A stretch of 64,000 nt of DNA from assembly GCA_002314145.1 (NCBI GenBank), contig DCCG01000002.1:1-64000 (forward strand). The letters run 5' to 3'. This DNA is from Thalassolituus sp. UBA1087. GTDB taxonomy: Bacteria; Pseudomonadota; Gammaproteobacteria; Pseudomonadales; Oceanobacteraceae. Position 1 is the first letter of the stretch; every line of letters starts with the position of its first letter. The position numbers and the translations under genes are program-made. The notes under the pieces are model-generated. The model did no database searches. It had not been told where the DNA came from and saw nothing but the letters and a program-made list of their open reading frames with translations. Positions 8,245-17,112 of this stretch are shown one piece after another.

Positions 8245-9687
8245 ATGAGCAACAACGCCGAAATCGAAGCCAGAATTGGCAAAGAGTATAAAGCCGGTTT
8301 CTTTACCGATATTGAATCCGACACCCTGGCCCCGGGCCTGAACGAAGAGGTGGTGCGCTTTATCTCAGCGAAAAAAGGCGAGCCGGAATGGATGACAGAA
8401 TGGCGTCTGAAGGCCTTCCGTGCCTGGCAGGAAATGACAGAGCCAGACTGGGCGCATGTGACTTACCCTAAACCGGATTTTCAGGCCCTGTCCTATTACT
8501 CGGCCCCGAAAAGCATGGAAAACCGGCCCAAAAGCCTGGATGAAGTCGATCCCGAGCTGCTGGCAACCTATGAAAAACTGGGCATTCCCCTGCATGAACA
8601 GATGGCGCTGGCCGGTGTGGCCGTAGACGCCGTGTTTGACTCGGTATCGGTTGCCACCACCTTCCGTGAAAAGCTGTCAGAAGCCGGGGTGATTTTTATG
8701 CCTATCTCCGAGGCGGTCCATGAGTATCCGGAGCTGGTAAAAAAACACCTGGGAACTGTGGTTCCACAGCGCGATAACTTTTATGCCGCGCTGAATTCAG
8801 CGGTCTTTTCTGACGGTTCTTTTGTCTACATCCCCAAAGGCGTGCGCTGCCCGATGGAGCTGTCGACCTATTTCCGCATTAACGAAGCCAAAACCGGTCA
8901 GTTTGAACGCACACTGATTGTCGCTGACGAAGGCGCTTATGTGTCGTATCTGGAAGGCTGTACCGCCCCTATGCGCGATGAAAACCAGCTGCATGCGGCG
9001 GTCGTCGAACTGGTGGCCATGGATAACGCAGAAATCAAATACAGCACCGTACAGAACTGGTACCCGGGCGATGAACAGGGTAAAGGCGGTATTTATAATT
9101 TCGTAACCAAACGTGCCATGGCGCATACCAACGCCAAAGTCAGCTGGACTCAGGTCGAAACCGGCTCTGCAGTAACCTGGAAATACCCAAGCTGTATTCT
9201 GAAAGGCGACAATGCCGTTGGGGAGTTTTATTCCGTGGCCCTGACCAATAATTTCCAGCAGGCCGACACGGGTACGAAAATGATCCATCTGGGTAAAAAT
9301 ACCCGTTCCACTATTATCTCCAAGGGGATTTCTGCCGGTAAAAGCCAGAATGCATACCGGGGTCTGGTGCGGATGAACCCCAACGCTGAAGGTGCCCGTA
9401 ACTACACCCAGTGTGACTCACTGTTAATCGGTGACCAGTGTGGTGCGCATACTTTCCCTTATATTGAGAGTAAGCACCCTTCTGCCGTGGTCGAACACGA
9501 GGCCACAACCTCAACCGTCAGTGACGACCAGCTGTTCCTCTGCCGTCAGCGTGGCATCGATACAGAAAAAGCCGTTTCCATGATTGTTAATGGCTTCTGT
9601 AAAGAAGTCTTTAAGGAGCTGCCGATGGAATTTGCCGTTGAAGCCGGCAAATTACTGGAAGTATCCCTGGAAGGTTCCGTCGGCTGA
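8245..9687 (+). CDS. sufB: Fe-S cluster assembly scaffold SufB
   Basis: SufB is the core scaffold of the SufBCD complex, on which sulfur and iron are assembled into a cluster. The 480-residue length is typical for proteobacteria. Conserved segments are easy to see: GVRCPMELSTYFRIN, EGCTAPM with the sulfur-relay cysteine region, QNWYPG, and the C-terminal KHPSAVVEHEATTS. The start is preceded by GAGAGA. It is the first gene of the operon and is followed by sufC after 107 bases. Confidence 0.97.
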   Translation: MSNNAEIEARIGKEYKAGFFTDIESDTLAPGLNEEVVRFISAKKGEPEWMTEWRLKAFRAWQEMTEPDWAHVTYPKPDFQALSYYSAPKSMENRPKSLDEVDPELLATYEKLGIPLHEQMALAGVAVDAVFDSVSVATTFREKLSEAGVIFMPISEAVHEYPELVKKHLGTVVPQRDNFYAALNSAVFSDGSFVYIPKGVRCPMELSTYFRINEAKTGQFERTLIVADEGAYVSYLEGCTAPMRDENQLHAAVVELVAMDNAEIKYSTVQNWYPGDEQGKGGIYNFVTKRAMAHTNAKVSWTQVETGSAVTWKYPSCILKGDNAVGEFYSVALTNNFQQADTGTKMIHLGKNTRSTIISKGISAGKSQNAYRGLVRMNPNAEGARNYTQCDSLLIGDQCGAHTFPYIESKHPSAVVEHEATTSTVSDDQLFLCRQRGIDTEKAVSMIVNGFCKEVFKELPMEFAVEAGKLLEVSLEGSVG

Positions 9688-9794
9688 TACAACAGCGGTA
9701 GTCAGTCTGCCGCAGCACCGAATACTGAAATTGAAAGAATATTTTCCGGCCCACAGCACCATCGGGCACCAGAAGACATAAGGTACTGATAAAG

Positions 9795-10553
9795 ATGATC
9801 AGCATTAATAACCTGCACGCTAACGTTGAAGACAAAGAAATTCTCAAGGGTCTGAATCTGGACATTAAACCGGGTGAGATTCACGCCATCATGGGTCCTA
9901 ACGGTGCTGGTAAAAGTACACTGGGTAACGTCCTGGCCGGACGTGAAAACTACGAAGTCACAGCGGGCAGCGCCACGCTGAACGGTAAAAACATCCTTGA
10001 GATGGAACCGGAAGAACGTGCCCGCGAAGGCCTGTTTCTGGCATTCCAGTATCCGGTGGAAATCCCCGGGGTATCCAACCTCGAATTCCTCAAGGCATCG
10101 GTTGATGCTGTACGTGAGCAACAGGGCAAAGAAGCGCTTGATTCTGTACAGTTTCTGAAACTGGCCCGCGAAAAATGCAAAGCGGTGAATCTGGATGCCA
10201 GCTTTCTCAAGCGTGGTGTCAATGAAGGTTTCTCCGGGGGCGAGAAAAAACGTAATGAACTGATGCAGATGATGCTGCTGGAACCTCAGCTGTGTATTCT
10301 GGATGAAACAGACTCTGGTCTGGATATTGATGCCCTGCAGGTAGTCGCCGACGGCGTTAATGCCATGCGTGACCCGAACCGCAGTTTTATTGTCGTCACC
10401 CACTATCAGCGTTTGCTGGATTACATTGTGCCCGACTATGTCCATGTTCTGTCCGACGGAAAAATTGTAAAATCCGGTGGCAAAGAACTGGCACTGGAGC
10501 TGGAACAAAAAGGCTACGGCTGGCTGGAAACCTCTGATAACGGAGCGGCTTAA
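9795..10553 (+). CDS. sufC: Fe-S assembly ATPase SufC
   Basis: SufC is the ABC-type ATPase of the SufBCD scaffold; it drives conformational change during cluster assembly in the cytosol. Walker A (GPNGAGKST) is at residues 34-42, the family signature variant SGGEKK at 147-152 and Walker B (LCILDE) at 166-171. The length of 252 residues is normal. The stop is one base before the sufD ATG, so translation is probably coupled. Confidence 0.97.
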   Translation: MISINNLHANVEDKEILKGLNLDIKPGEIHAIMGPNGAGKSTLGNVLAGRENYEVTAGSATLNGKNILEMEPEERAREGLFLAFQYPVEIPGVSNLEFLKASVDAVREQQGKEALDSVQFLKLAREKCKAVNLDASFLKRGVNEGFSGGEKKRNELMQMMLLEPQLCILDETDSGLDIDALQVVADGVNAMRDPNRSFIVVTHYQRLLDYIVPDYVHVLSDGKIVKSGGKELALELEQKGYGWLETSDNGAA

Positions 10554-10554
10554 T

Positions 10555-11916
10555 ATGGCGGAGCAGTTTATACAGCACCTGCTTGAGCAGGCGAAAAATA
10601 CCACTGCCCTGCCGTTTCTTGCCGATATTAACCAGCAGGGCCAGCAGGCGTTTGCCCGGGCCGTTTTACCTGGCCGTAAAACCGAGGCCTGGAAATATAC
10701 CCCACTGACACGGTTCAGTGCGGAGGATTATGGCGTCCCGGAAAACAGCCAGCTGAATGAAGCACTGACTGCAGCCACCCGGCTCGATGATCTGGATGCC
10801 GCTAAAATTGTCTTTATTAATGGCACCTTAAGCCATGAATTATCTGACGCTATGGCGCTGGATGAGGTCACCCTGTTTTCACAGGCTTCAGCAGACCAGC
10901 AGACGCTGATCCGTGAGCAGCTCGGAACTCTGATCGCCGACGCAGGGGATTCTGCTCATTTATTCAATGACCTGAATAACGCTGCCGTCAACGAAGGGGT
11001 TCTGTTACATGTGGCAAAAAACAGCCGCCTGTCCAGGCCTCTGCAACTGGTACAGCTGACAACCAGCGATCAGGCTGCTTTTCAGGTGAATGCAAGACTT
11101 CTGGTGGTACTGGAATCCGGTGCAGAAGCCACCCTGATAGAACAGTACGACTCCGACGATGAAGCTCAGGTCAGCTTTACTAACGCGGTCACTGAGATAG
11201 TCATTGGTGATAACGCCAGACTGCAGCATTACCGTCTGCAGATGATGCAGGAGCAAGCACAACACATAGGGTCTACCTTTGTGGCGCTCAACCGCGACAG
11301 CCATTACAAAGGGTTTCACCTGGCGTTGGGAAGCCAGTTAACCCGCAACGACGTTGTGATTAATCATAATGTCGGAGGTTCTCATTGTGAGCTGAACGGC
11401 GTTTATATTCCGCAGAATGAACAACTGGTGGATTTTCATACCTGTGTCGAACACAAAGTGGCGCACTGCACCAGTGACGAAGTGTTCCGCGGCATTATGA
11501 ATGACAAAGCCAAAGCCGTATTTAACGGACGCATCCATATCCATCCGCAGGCTCAGAAAACACTTGCGGAACTGAGTAACAAAAACCTGCTGTTAACCAA
11601 TAACGCAGAAATCAACACCAAGCCGGAACTGGAAATTTACGCCGACGACGTAAAATGTGCGCATGGTGCCACGGTTGCCCAGCTGGAAGAAAAAGCGCTC
11701 TTTTATCTGCAAAGCCGGGGCGTCAGCAAACGTGAAGCAGAAGTTATGCTGAGCTTTGGTTTTATCAACGAGTTGCTGGAAGCTCTGCCCCATGCAGCGG
11801 TAACGCGCACATTACGCCCATTACTGGCGCGCCGCTTCGGCCGCGATCAGAATCTGTCGCGCCACCTGCTGGAAAGTCTGGACGACGATGCCCGTCATGC
11901 AGGAGAACGCGCATGA
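10555..11916 (+). CDS. sufD: Fe-S cluster assembly protein SufD
   Basis: SufD pairs with SufB in the SufBC2D scaffold and is needed for iron entry. The 453-residue product shows the beta-helix core and the C-terminal family signature (NKNLLLTNNAEINTKPELEI, then DDVKCAHGATVAQLEE). The reading frame is open further upstream to 10477, but that part lies inside sufC. ATG 10555 directly follows the sufC stop, begins like relatives and gives the usual length. It overlaps sufS by four bases (ATGA). Confidence 0.95.
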   Translation: MAEQFIQHLLEQAKNTTALPFLADINQQGQQAFARAVLPGRKTEAWKYTPLTRFSAEDYGVPENSQLNEALTAATRLDDLDAAKIVFINGTLSHELSDAMALDEVTLFSQASADQQTLIREQLGTLIADAGDSAHLFNDLNNAAVNEGVLLHVAKNSRLSRPLQLVQLTTSDQAAFQVNARLLVVLESGAEATLIEQYDSDDEAQVSFTNAVTEIVIGDNARLQHYRLQMMQEQAQHIGSTFVALNRDSHYKGFHLALGSQLTRNDVVINHNVGGSHCELNGVYIPQNEQLVDFHTCVEHKVAHCTSDEVFRGIMNDKAKAVFNGRIHIHPQAQKTLAELSNKNLLLTNNAEINTKPELEIYADDVKCAHGATVAQLEEKALFYLQSRGVSKREAEVMLSFGFINELLEALPHAAVTRTLRPLLARRFGRDQNLSRHLLESLDDDARHAGERA

Positions 11917-13133
11917 ACGGAATGATTGCCGATATCCGCGCACAGTTTCCTGCTTTGGATCAGCAGGTAAATGGTAAACCTCTGGTGTACCTCGACAATG
12001 GTGCAACCACCCAGAAACCGCAATGTGTCATTGATGCTCTGGTGCATTATTACCAGCAGGATAATTCCAATGTGCATCGCGGAGCGCATACATTGAGTGA
12101 CCGCGCCACAGGCTATTTTGAAAATGCCCGCAAAACAGTGCAGACATTCCTGAATGCCCGCAAAGCAGAAGAAATTGTCTGGACCCGTGGCACAACCGAG
12201 GCCATCAATTTAGTCGCGGCGACCTGGGGAGCAGACAATATCAGCGCCGGCGATGTGATTCTGGTCACCGCCATGGAACATCACGCCAATATTGTCCCCT
12301 GGCAGATGCTGTGTGAAAAAACCGGTGCCACGCTGAAAGCTATCCCGGTGAATGATCAGGGTGAGCTGGATATGGAAGCCTATGCCCGGATGCTCACCCC
12401 CGAGGTGAAACTGGTGGCCTGTGTGCATGTTTCCAATGCTCTCGGCACCATCAACCCGGTGGCGGATATTATTCGCATGGCCCATGATAACGGGGCCATT
12501 ACCCTGATCGATGGCGCCCAGTCCGTGGCACACTGGGATATTGATGTGCAGGCGCTGGAAGCGGATTTCTTCGCCTTTTCCGGCCACAAATTATTTGCCC
12601 CGACCGGTATTGGTGTGTTGTATGGCAGAGAAGAATTACTCAATGCCATGCCCCCTTATCAGACCGGCGGTGAAATGATCGAGCACGTGAGTTTTGAAAA
12701 AACCACGTTCAACAAACTGCCGTATAAATTTGAAGCCGGCACGCCACATATTGCCGGCGCGATTGGCCTGGCTGCTGCGATCGATTTTCTCAATGGTCTT
12801 GACCGTCCGGCACTGGCAAAACATGAAGATGCAATAATGGCGCGGGTCAGTGAGCTGTGCGCACAGAATGATGATCTGCGTGTTATTGGCAATGCGTCAC
12901 ACAAAGCCAGTGTATTCAGTTTTCTGTTGCAAGGTGCACATCCGGCAGACGTCGGCACCCTGCTCGACCAGCAGGGTATTGCAGTACGCACCGGCCACCA
13001 TTGTGCCATGCCGATTATGGACCAGTACGCGATTCCCGGAACAATCCGCGCGTCATTTACCTTCTACAATACGCTGGAAGAAGTCGACGCGTTATTCAAA
13101 GGGCTTGAAAAAGCCAAAATGTTCTTACTGTGA
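11913..13133 (+). CDS. sufS: SUF cysteine desulfurase SufS
   Basis: PLP enzyme that removes sulfur from cysteine as a persulfide for cluster assembly. Lys226 in SGHKLFAPTG is the expected PLP lysine. Cys364 in RTGHHCAMP is the persulfide-carrying cysteine, at the same position as in E. coli SufS. The 406-residue length is standard for this class II desulfurase. It overlaps sufD by four bases. No sufE or sufU partner follows it, so the sulfur acceptor must be encoded elsewhere or be SufB itself. Confidence 0.96.
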   Translation: MNGMIADIRAQFPALDQQVNGKPLVYLDNGATTQKPQCVIDALVHYYQQDNSNVHRGAHTLSDRATGYFENARKTVQTFLNARKAEEIVWTRGTTEAINLVAATWGADNISAGDVILVTAMEHHANIVPWQMLCEKTGATLKAIPVNDQGELDMEAYARMLTPEVKLVACVHVSNALGTINPVADIIRMAHDNGAITLIDGAQSVAHWDIDVQALEADFFAFSGHKLFAPTGIGVLYGREELLNAMPPYQTGGEMIEHVSFEKTTFNKLPYKFEAGTPHIAGAIGLAAAIDFLNGLDRPALAKHEDAIMARVSELCAQNDDLRVIGNASHKASVFSFLLQGAHPADVGTLLDQQGIAVRTGHHCAMPIMDQYAIPGTIRASFTFYNTLEEVDALFKGLEKAKMFLL

Positions 13134-13145
13134 GGGTGAAAGGAT

Positions 13146-13535
13146 ATGAATACCGAAACCTTTGATCCAAAAAAAGCTGCCACCACCAGCTACGATCCCA
13201 ACGAAGCCGCAACAGTCAGCATGACCGACGCTGCTATCGCACACGTACGTAAGCAACTGCAGAAAAACCCGGCCATGGCCGGTGTACGTCTGGCGGTGAA
13301 AAAAAGCGGCTGCTCTGGCTTCAAATACGATATCGAATTTGTTGAGCAGGGCGGTGACGGTGATCAGATTGTGACCGTCGCTGATGATGTTAAGCTTTTT
13401 GTCGCTGCCGATGCCAAAGCTTATGTGCGTGGCACCGAGATTGATTACACCAAAGAGGGTCTGAACAGCACCATTAAGTTCAATAACCCGAATGCGAAAG
13501 ACCTTTGCGGCTGCGGCGAATCCTTCAGCGTCTGA
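13146..13535 (+). CDS. sufA: A-type Fe-S carrier, SufA-like
   Basis: A-type carrier that receives clusters from the SUF scaffold and passes them to target proteins. The three cluster-binding cysteines are present: Cys56 (KKSGCSGFKY), Cys121 and Cys123 (DLCGCGESF). Residues 1-22 form an extension, MNTETFDPKKAATTSYDPNE, that is longer than in E. coli SufA; it looks unstructured. The gene lies 12 bases after sufS and is probably in the same transcript. ErpA is an alternative name that sequence alone cannot exclude. Confidence 0.9.
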   Translation: MNTETFDPKKAATTSYDPNEAATVSMTDAAIAHVRKQLQKNPAMAGVRLAVKKSGCSGFKYDIEFVEQGGDGDQIVTVADDVKLFVAADAKAYVRGTEIDYTKEGLNSTIKFNNPNAKDLCGCGESFSV

Positions 13536-13857
13536 AGCTATCTGCATTGCTGCTGCCGCGTTGCGGCTGATTTCGGAATACTCACGTACAACCCCGTACG
13601 CTCCGCTTCCTCAATCAGCCGCGCCTTGCATCAGCTGCTTCGATAACGCTCCAGAAAGCTGGATGCGCTGCATCCACTGAAATAAGCCTTACAGCCCTGA
13701 ACTCTTCTGATTGAGATAACAATCAGATCATTCTTATTCATCGTGTATTGCCAGCGCTGATTATTTATAATGCCAGGGTATTTCGCAGGTTGGGCACAGC
13801 CCGCCGCTGATACTTTTTACTAATTCTGATACGCACTGACCCTGAACGAGGAATTGT
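13536..13857. other. structured intergenic region between sufA and sufT
   Basis: No gene is supported in these 322 bases. They hold a large hairpin at 13563-13622, a short one at 13661-13675 (GGATGC, loop GCT, GCATCC) and a 7-bp stem at 13707-13726 (CTGATTG with CAATCAG). The last 40 bases before sufT end in GAGGAATTGT, which includes the sufT ribosome site. The density of inverted repeats suggests an RNA-level or DNA-level element. Confidence 0.6.
13563..13622. repeat. two-level hairpin element after sufA
   Basis: A perfect 10-bp outer stem (GCGGCTGATT at 13563-13572 with AATCAGCCGC at 13613-13622) encloses an inner stem CGTAC (13585-13589) and GTACG (13596-13600) around AACCCC. Sequences with a CTCACGTAC/GTACGCTCC core are, from memory, frequent downstream of genes in marine gammaproteobacteria. 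No T-run follows, so simple termination is not shown. Confidence 0.65.
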
Positions 13858-14385
13858 ATGGAAAGCAGAATGGTTGTCGCTCATTCCGAGTGCCCTGCCC
13901 GCATGGTGCCCTCCGGTACGCCTACCACAATTCCTGCCGGCAGCTTTGTAACCATCAATCAGGCTTTGGGTGGTAATTACACAGTTACCCATAACGGTAA
14001 TATGCTGCGTGTGGATGGAACCGATGCGGAAGCACTGGGACTGGAAGCAGAGCAGATTGAATTTGAAGCCCACGACGATGGCATAGTGCGTAAAGAGCAG
14101 GTTGAACAGGCGCTGCGTACCATTTTTGACCCGGAGATCCCCATCAACCTGCTTGACCTTGGATTAATTTACGGCATTGATATTGAAGGCAGGCGGGTGA
14201 ACATCCGCATGACACTGACAGCTCCGACCTGCGGTATGGGGCCGGTACTGATTTCGGATGTTAATTACCGTGTTGCTAAAGTGCCGAATGTTGAATCAGT
14301 CAATGTTGAACTGGTTTTTGATCCGCCCTGGTCACGGGACATGATGACCGAAGAAGCCCAGCTGGAAGCTGGCCTGTTCTTCTGA
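13858..14385 (+). CDS. sufT: Fe-S assembly protein SufT
   Basis: SufT carries a MIP18/DUF59 domain and acts as an accessory factor in Fe-S cluster maturation. Residues 85-170 form that domain, including FDPEIPINLLDLGLIYGI and the TAPTCGMG segment with its conserved cysteine. The N-terminal 80 residues are the extra region found in the SufT family. The family is usually encoded in suf operons, as here. The 322-base gap before it leaves open whether it has its own promoter. Confidence 0.9.
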   Translation: MESRMVVAHSECPARMVPSGTPTTIPAGSFVTINQALGGNYTVTHNGNMLRVDGTDAEALGLEAEQIEFEAHDDGIVRKEQVEQALRTIFDPEIPINLLDLGLIYGIDIEGRRVNIRMTLTAPTCGMGPVLISDVNYRVAKVPNVESVNVELVFDPPWSRDMMTEEAQLEAGLFF

Positions 14386-14390
14386 AAGCA

Positions 14391-14408
14391 CGGCCGCTGC
14401 GGCGGCCG
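14391..14408 (+). terminator. GC-rich hairpin after sufT
   Basis: CGGCCGC (14391-14397) pairs with GCGGCCG (14402-14408) around TGCG, six bases after the sufT stop. No T-run follows, so termination is possible but not clear. A 10-bp direct duplication, CCTCAATCAG twice, follows at about 14420. Confidence 0.4.
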
Positions 14409-14432
14409 CATCCCCGCACGCCTCAATCAGCC

Positions 14433-14771
14433 TCAATCAGCGGATGGCGCCTCACCCTCTTCCGGCTCTTTGGTGCCGGCCGGATTTAAATCCAGCAGGT
14501 AATGGCCGTAAACTTTGCCCGCTTTCAGATCAACCACGATGACCATGGCCAGCCCCTGATACTGGCTGTTAATCAGCACATGCTCGTACTCATCGCCCAT
14601 GCGATAAACATGGGTCACATTACCTTCGCGGCAATCCGCCACACCAAAATCTTTCGCCGGAATGGCTTCCACGTATTGCCAGAAATCAATGGGCGGCGCG
14701 CCGTCTTCAACGCGCAGGGGAGAAAATTGAGTGGCTTTGAATTCTTCTGTGGTTAACTTTCGGGTTTCCAT
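14433..14771 (-). CDS. conserved hypothetical protein
   Basis: I do not recognise this 112-residue protein. It has no signal peptide or membrane segment. It begins METRKLTTEEF, has a central VYRMGDEYEHVLINSQYQG strand-rich segment, and ends in an acidic tail (EPEEGEAPSAD). Its ATG overlaps the stop of the preceding TIGR03545 gene by one base (TAATG), so translation is almost certainly coupled and the product probably works with the two envelope proteins upstream. Confidence 0.7.
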   Translation of the reverse strand: METRKLTTEEFKATQFSPLRVEDGAPPIDFWQYVEAIPAKDFGVADCREGNVTHVYRMGDEYEHVLINSQYQGLAMVIVVDLKAGKVYGHYLLDLNPAGTKEPEEGEAPSAD

Positions 14772-16597
14772 TAAAACAGGCTCTTCAGTTTATCTTTGGC
14801 TTTGTCTTTCAGTTGCTCACGTTTTGCAGCGGCTTTTTCTTCCGCTTCACGTTTTTTCTGTGCTTCGTAGTCTTCCAGTTTGCGCTCATTCATGGCCTGC
14901 AGACTGTTCAGCTTATCATTCAGCGATCCGTCCATGGCATTCAGCTGTGCCAGTTCATCCGCGTATTCGCCGGTGTAACTCTGTAGTTTTTCCTGCAGTC
15001 TGGCCTGCAGTTTCTGTTCAAGCTCACGCTGCTTTTCATTTAAGCGCTGATTAAAGGCTTCACTCAGGCGGGAGTCCAGATCAGACCCCAGTTCAACCTG
15101 CGGGGATTTCAGCCCGCCGGACGCTTTGGCATTAACGTCGAACTGATTAATGCTCTGCAATGCGCGGGTCAACTCCTTAGCAAACAGGGTTTTACCCTCC
15201 CCGGTAAAGCGTGTCTGGCCAAACTGCATATCGCTCTGGGCACTGAGTTTGCCACCACTGACTACGGCCAGCCCCTGGACCTGTACCATGGCAGAATCCA
15301 GCTCCGTTCCTCCCAGCCCCAGGTTCATGCCCTTGAGATGCCAGTCTTTGGCGGTCAGTGTCAGCGTGTCATTGGCCGGTTTTTTACGATGGTCCAGCAC
15401 GATATCGACACTGAGGTCCTGCACATCGTGCAGCCCGGAACCATTAAGCAGAATATGAGCCGGACGTCCCAGCACCGCGGGCTGATGGGTAAGATCTTCC
15501 ATACTGATGAGTAATTCTCCGGCCGGTACACTGGCCGTCAGGCGGGCTTTACGCAACAGAAATTCAGGCCACGGATCATCCGTTGGGAAATGCACAAAAC
15601 GGCCATCACGGATTCGTTCAGGCTCCTGCGGTGTGTCTCCTTCAGCGTCGTCATTGCCGGACGACAGATAAGGTTCGACTTTCTCATACCAGTACAGAGC
15701 TTGCCCGGCCCATTCTCCGGCCTCGGAACCAAACAGCAGCGCGGTTAAGTTGGCCGCCCCCTGAGCATTCAGCTGATACTTGTTTTTAATACGGCTGAGG
15801 TCATCACCCGGTGCATTTTTTAACGCTGTCAGCTTATCTCCGAGATCTTCTCTGGCATCGGTTACCGCCCGTTGCGCTGCTTTAACCGCATCACGGTCTG
15901 CTTTCATGCGTTCTTTTAATGCATCCAGCTCTTTTTTACGTGCTTTGAAATCTTCCAGCGAATCAAACCGGCCGGATAGAATACGGTTAAGTTCATCTTC
16001 ATAGCTGGCCAGCGCTTCGCTGTCCGGTACTTTCTTAACCGCCTCATCAATGTCAGCTTTATGTTGCTTATAACTTTGCTCAAAAGCATCGCCCGCAGAT
16101 TCCGTCTGCAAAGGTTCGCGCGCCAGGATCTCCTGCGCGGACGGTAACTCTGTCACACTGAACGGCAGCTTATCCTGGTCAGTGCCGGAGTCACTGTCAT
16201 CGGCCGCGACGGTTTCTTCGCTGATTTCCTCCTCCAGCGCGCCCGAGGTTTCTCTGGCGGTATCAAATTCCAGCCCGTCCACACTCAGCTCGCGGATAAT
16301 GGCTTTCCCCAACAGCAGAGGTACAAATTCCAGCTCGGCTGTGGCGCGGGAGAACTGCAGCAGATTCTGCATCGGCTGTTCAGCGTCAGCCACGGTTAAA
16401 TGCTCGATTTCAAAACCAATCGGGTTCAGTGTCAGGGACACAGAGCCGGCTTCCACTTTCGCGCCGGCGATGTCGGAACCCACACTCTCTATCGCCATTT
16501 TGGCTAACGGGCCGGCGGCGATAATAAAGAAGACCGCCAGCAGTGCGGTGATGACGACAAAACTGATCAGACCAGACCAACGAATCCATTGCTTCAT
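14771..16597 (-). CDS. TIGR03545 family envelope protein
   Basis: A 608-residue protein with one N-terminal membrane anchor (about residues 10-32) and a long periplasmic part. I match it to the TIGR03545 family of unknown function. The region after the anchor (GSDIAGAKVEAGSVSLTLNPIGFEIEHL) resembles AsmA-type domains. Coiled-coil segments lie around 170-260, and the C-terminal 110 residues are very rich in Lys, Glu and Gln. It lies eight bases after the TIGR03546 gene, its usual partner. Confidence 0.8.
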   Translation of the reverse strand: MKQWIRWSGLISFVVITALLAVFFIIAAGPLAKMAIESVGSDIAGAKVEAGSVSLTLNPIGFEIEHLTVADAEQPMQNLLQFSRATAELEFVPLLLGKAIIRELSVDGLEFDTARETSGALEEEISEETVAADDSDSGTDQDKLPFSVTELPSAQEILAREPLQTESAGDAFEQSYKQHKADIDEAVKKVPDSEALASYEDELNRILSGRFDSLEDFKARKKELDALKERMKADRDAVKAAQRAVTDAREDLGDKLTALKNAPGDDLSRIKNKYQLNAQGAANLTALLFGSEAGEWAGQALYWYEKVEPYLSSGNDDAEGDTPQEPERIRDGRFVHFPTDDPWPEFLLRKARLTASVPAGELLISMEDLTHQPAVLGRPAHILLNGSGLHDVQDLSVDIVLDHRKKPANDTLTLTAKDWHLKGMNLGLGGTELDSAMVQVQGLAVVSGGKLSAQSDMQFGQTRFTGEGKTLFAKELTRALQSINQFDVNAKASGGLKSPQVELGSDLDSRLSEAFNQRLNEKQRELEQKLQARLQEKLQSYTGEYADELAQLNAMDGSLNDKLNSLQAMNERKLEDYEAQKKREAEEKAAAKREQLKDKAKDKLKSLF

Positions 16598-16605
16598 GTT
16601 ATTTC

Positions 16606-17112
16606 TTACTCCGCCAGAGACTGATACAGACTGTAGAATTTGCTGGCCTTAACCACCTGCACCACCCGCAGCCTGTTGACCCAGCTGATAACACGCTGCC
16701 GGTAGAGGTTGATCAGCACCCGGGTCAGCAGAAAGACCGGTACAAATGCCAGCAAAGAAATCACCAGGCCACCCAGAACCAGCGAATGGTTGAACGCCGT
16801 CAGACGCCAGAAATCGTTTTGATAGAGCGCCGTCCAGGTATCCTGTAACCCCGGATTAGTCAGCAGACTTTCGCCCAGCCGGGCTGCGTAGGGGTCGGTA
16901 AACCAGGCAATCAGCGAAAACCCGGCAAATCCCACGATAAAGGCGCTGAAGTTGATCCTCAGCACCAGTGCCAGCAACAGAATAAAAAGATTATGAACAC
17001 TGAAGGTAGGCGTCATGGCGACAATCAGTGACAACGAAAAGGCAACGGCAATCTGCCCGGGGGCAGATTCTGAATTCAGCGCTTTCAGTAATTTGGCCAG
17101 TGTATCTAACAT
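16606..17112 (-). CDS. TIGR03546 family membrane protein
   Basis: A 168-residue membrane protein matching the TIGR03546 family, related to DUF2062. Membrane segments lie near residues 20-45, 50-75 and 108-135. The opening SAPGQIAVAFSLSLIVAMTPTFSVHNL is the recognisable part. It is the first gene of a three-gene minus-strand operon with the TIGR03545 protein and a small hypothetical protein. The function is unknown; the family pairing suggests one envelope complex. Confidence 0.8.
   Translation of the reverse strand: MLDTLAKLLKALNSESAPGQIAVAFSLSLIVAMTPTFSVHNLFILLLALVLRINFSAFIVGFAGFSLIAWFTDPYAARLGESLLTNPGLQDTWTALYQNDFWRLTAFNHSLVLGGLVISLLAFVPVFLLTRVLINLYRQRVISWVNRLRVVQVVKASKFYSLYQSLAE

Noticed and set aside
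8192..8248. 18-codon leader frame ending in the sufB start
   Set aside because: The TGA overlaps the sufB ATG in a suggestive way, but there is no ribosome site and short frames like this are common by chance.
13492..13680. 62-codon frame after sufA
   Set aside because: It begins inside sufA and crosses the hairpin element; the Cys/Ala/Ser-rich translation has no family character.
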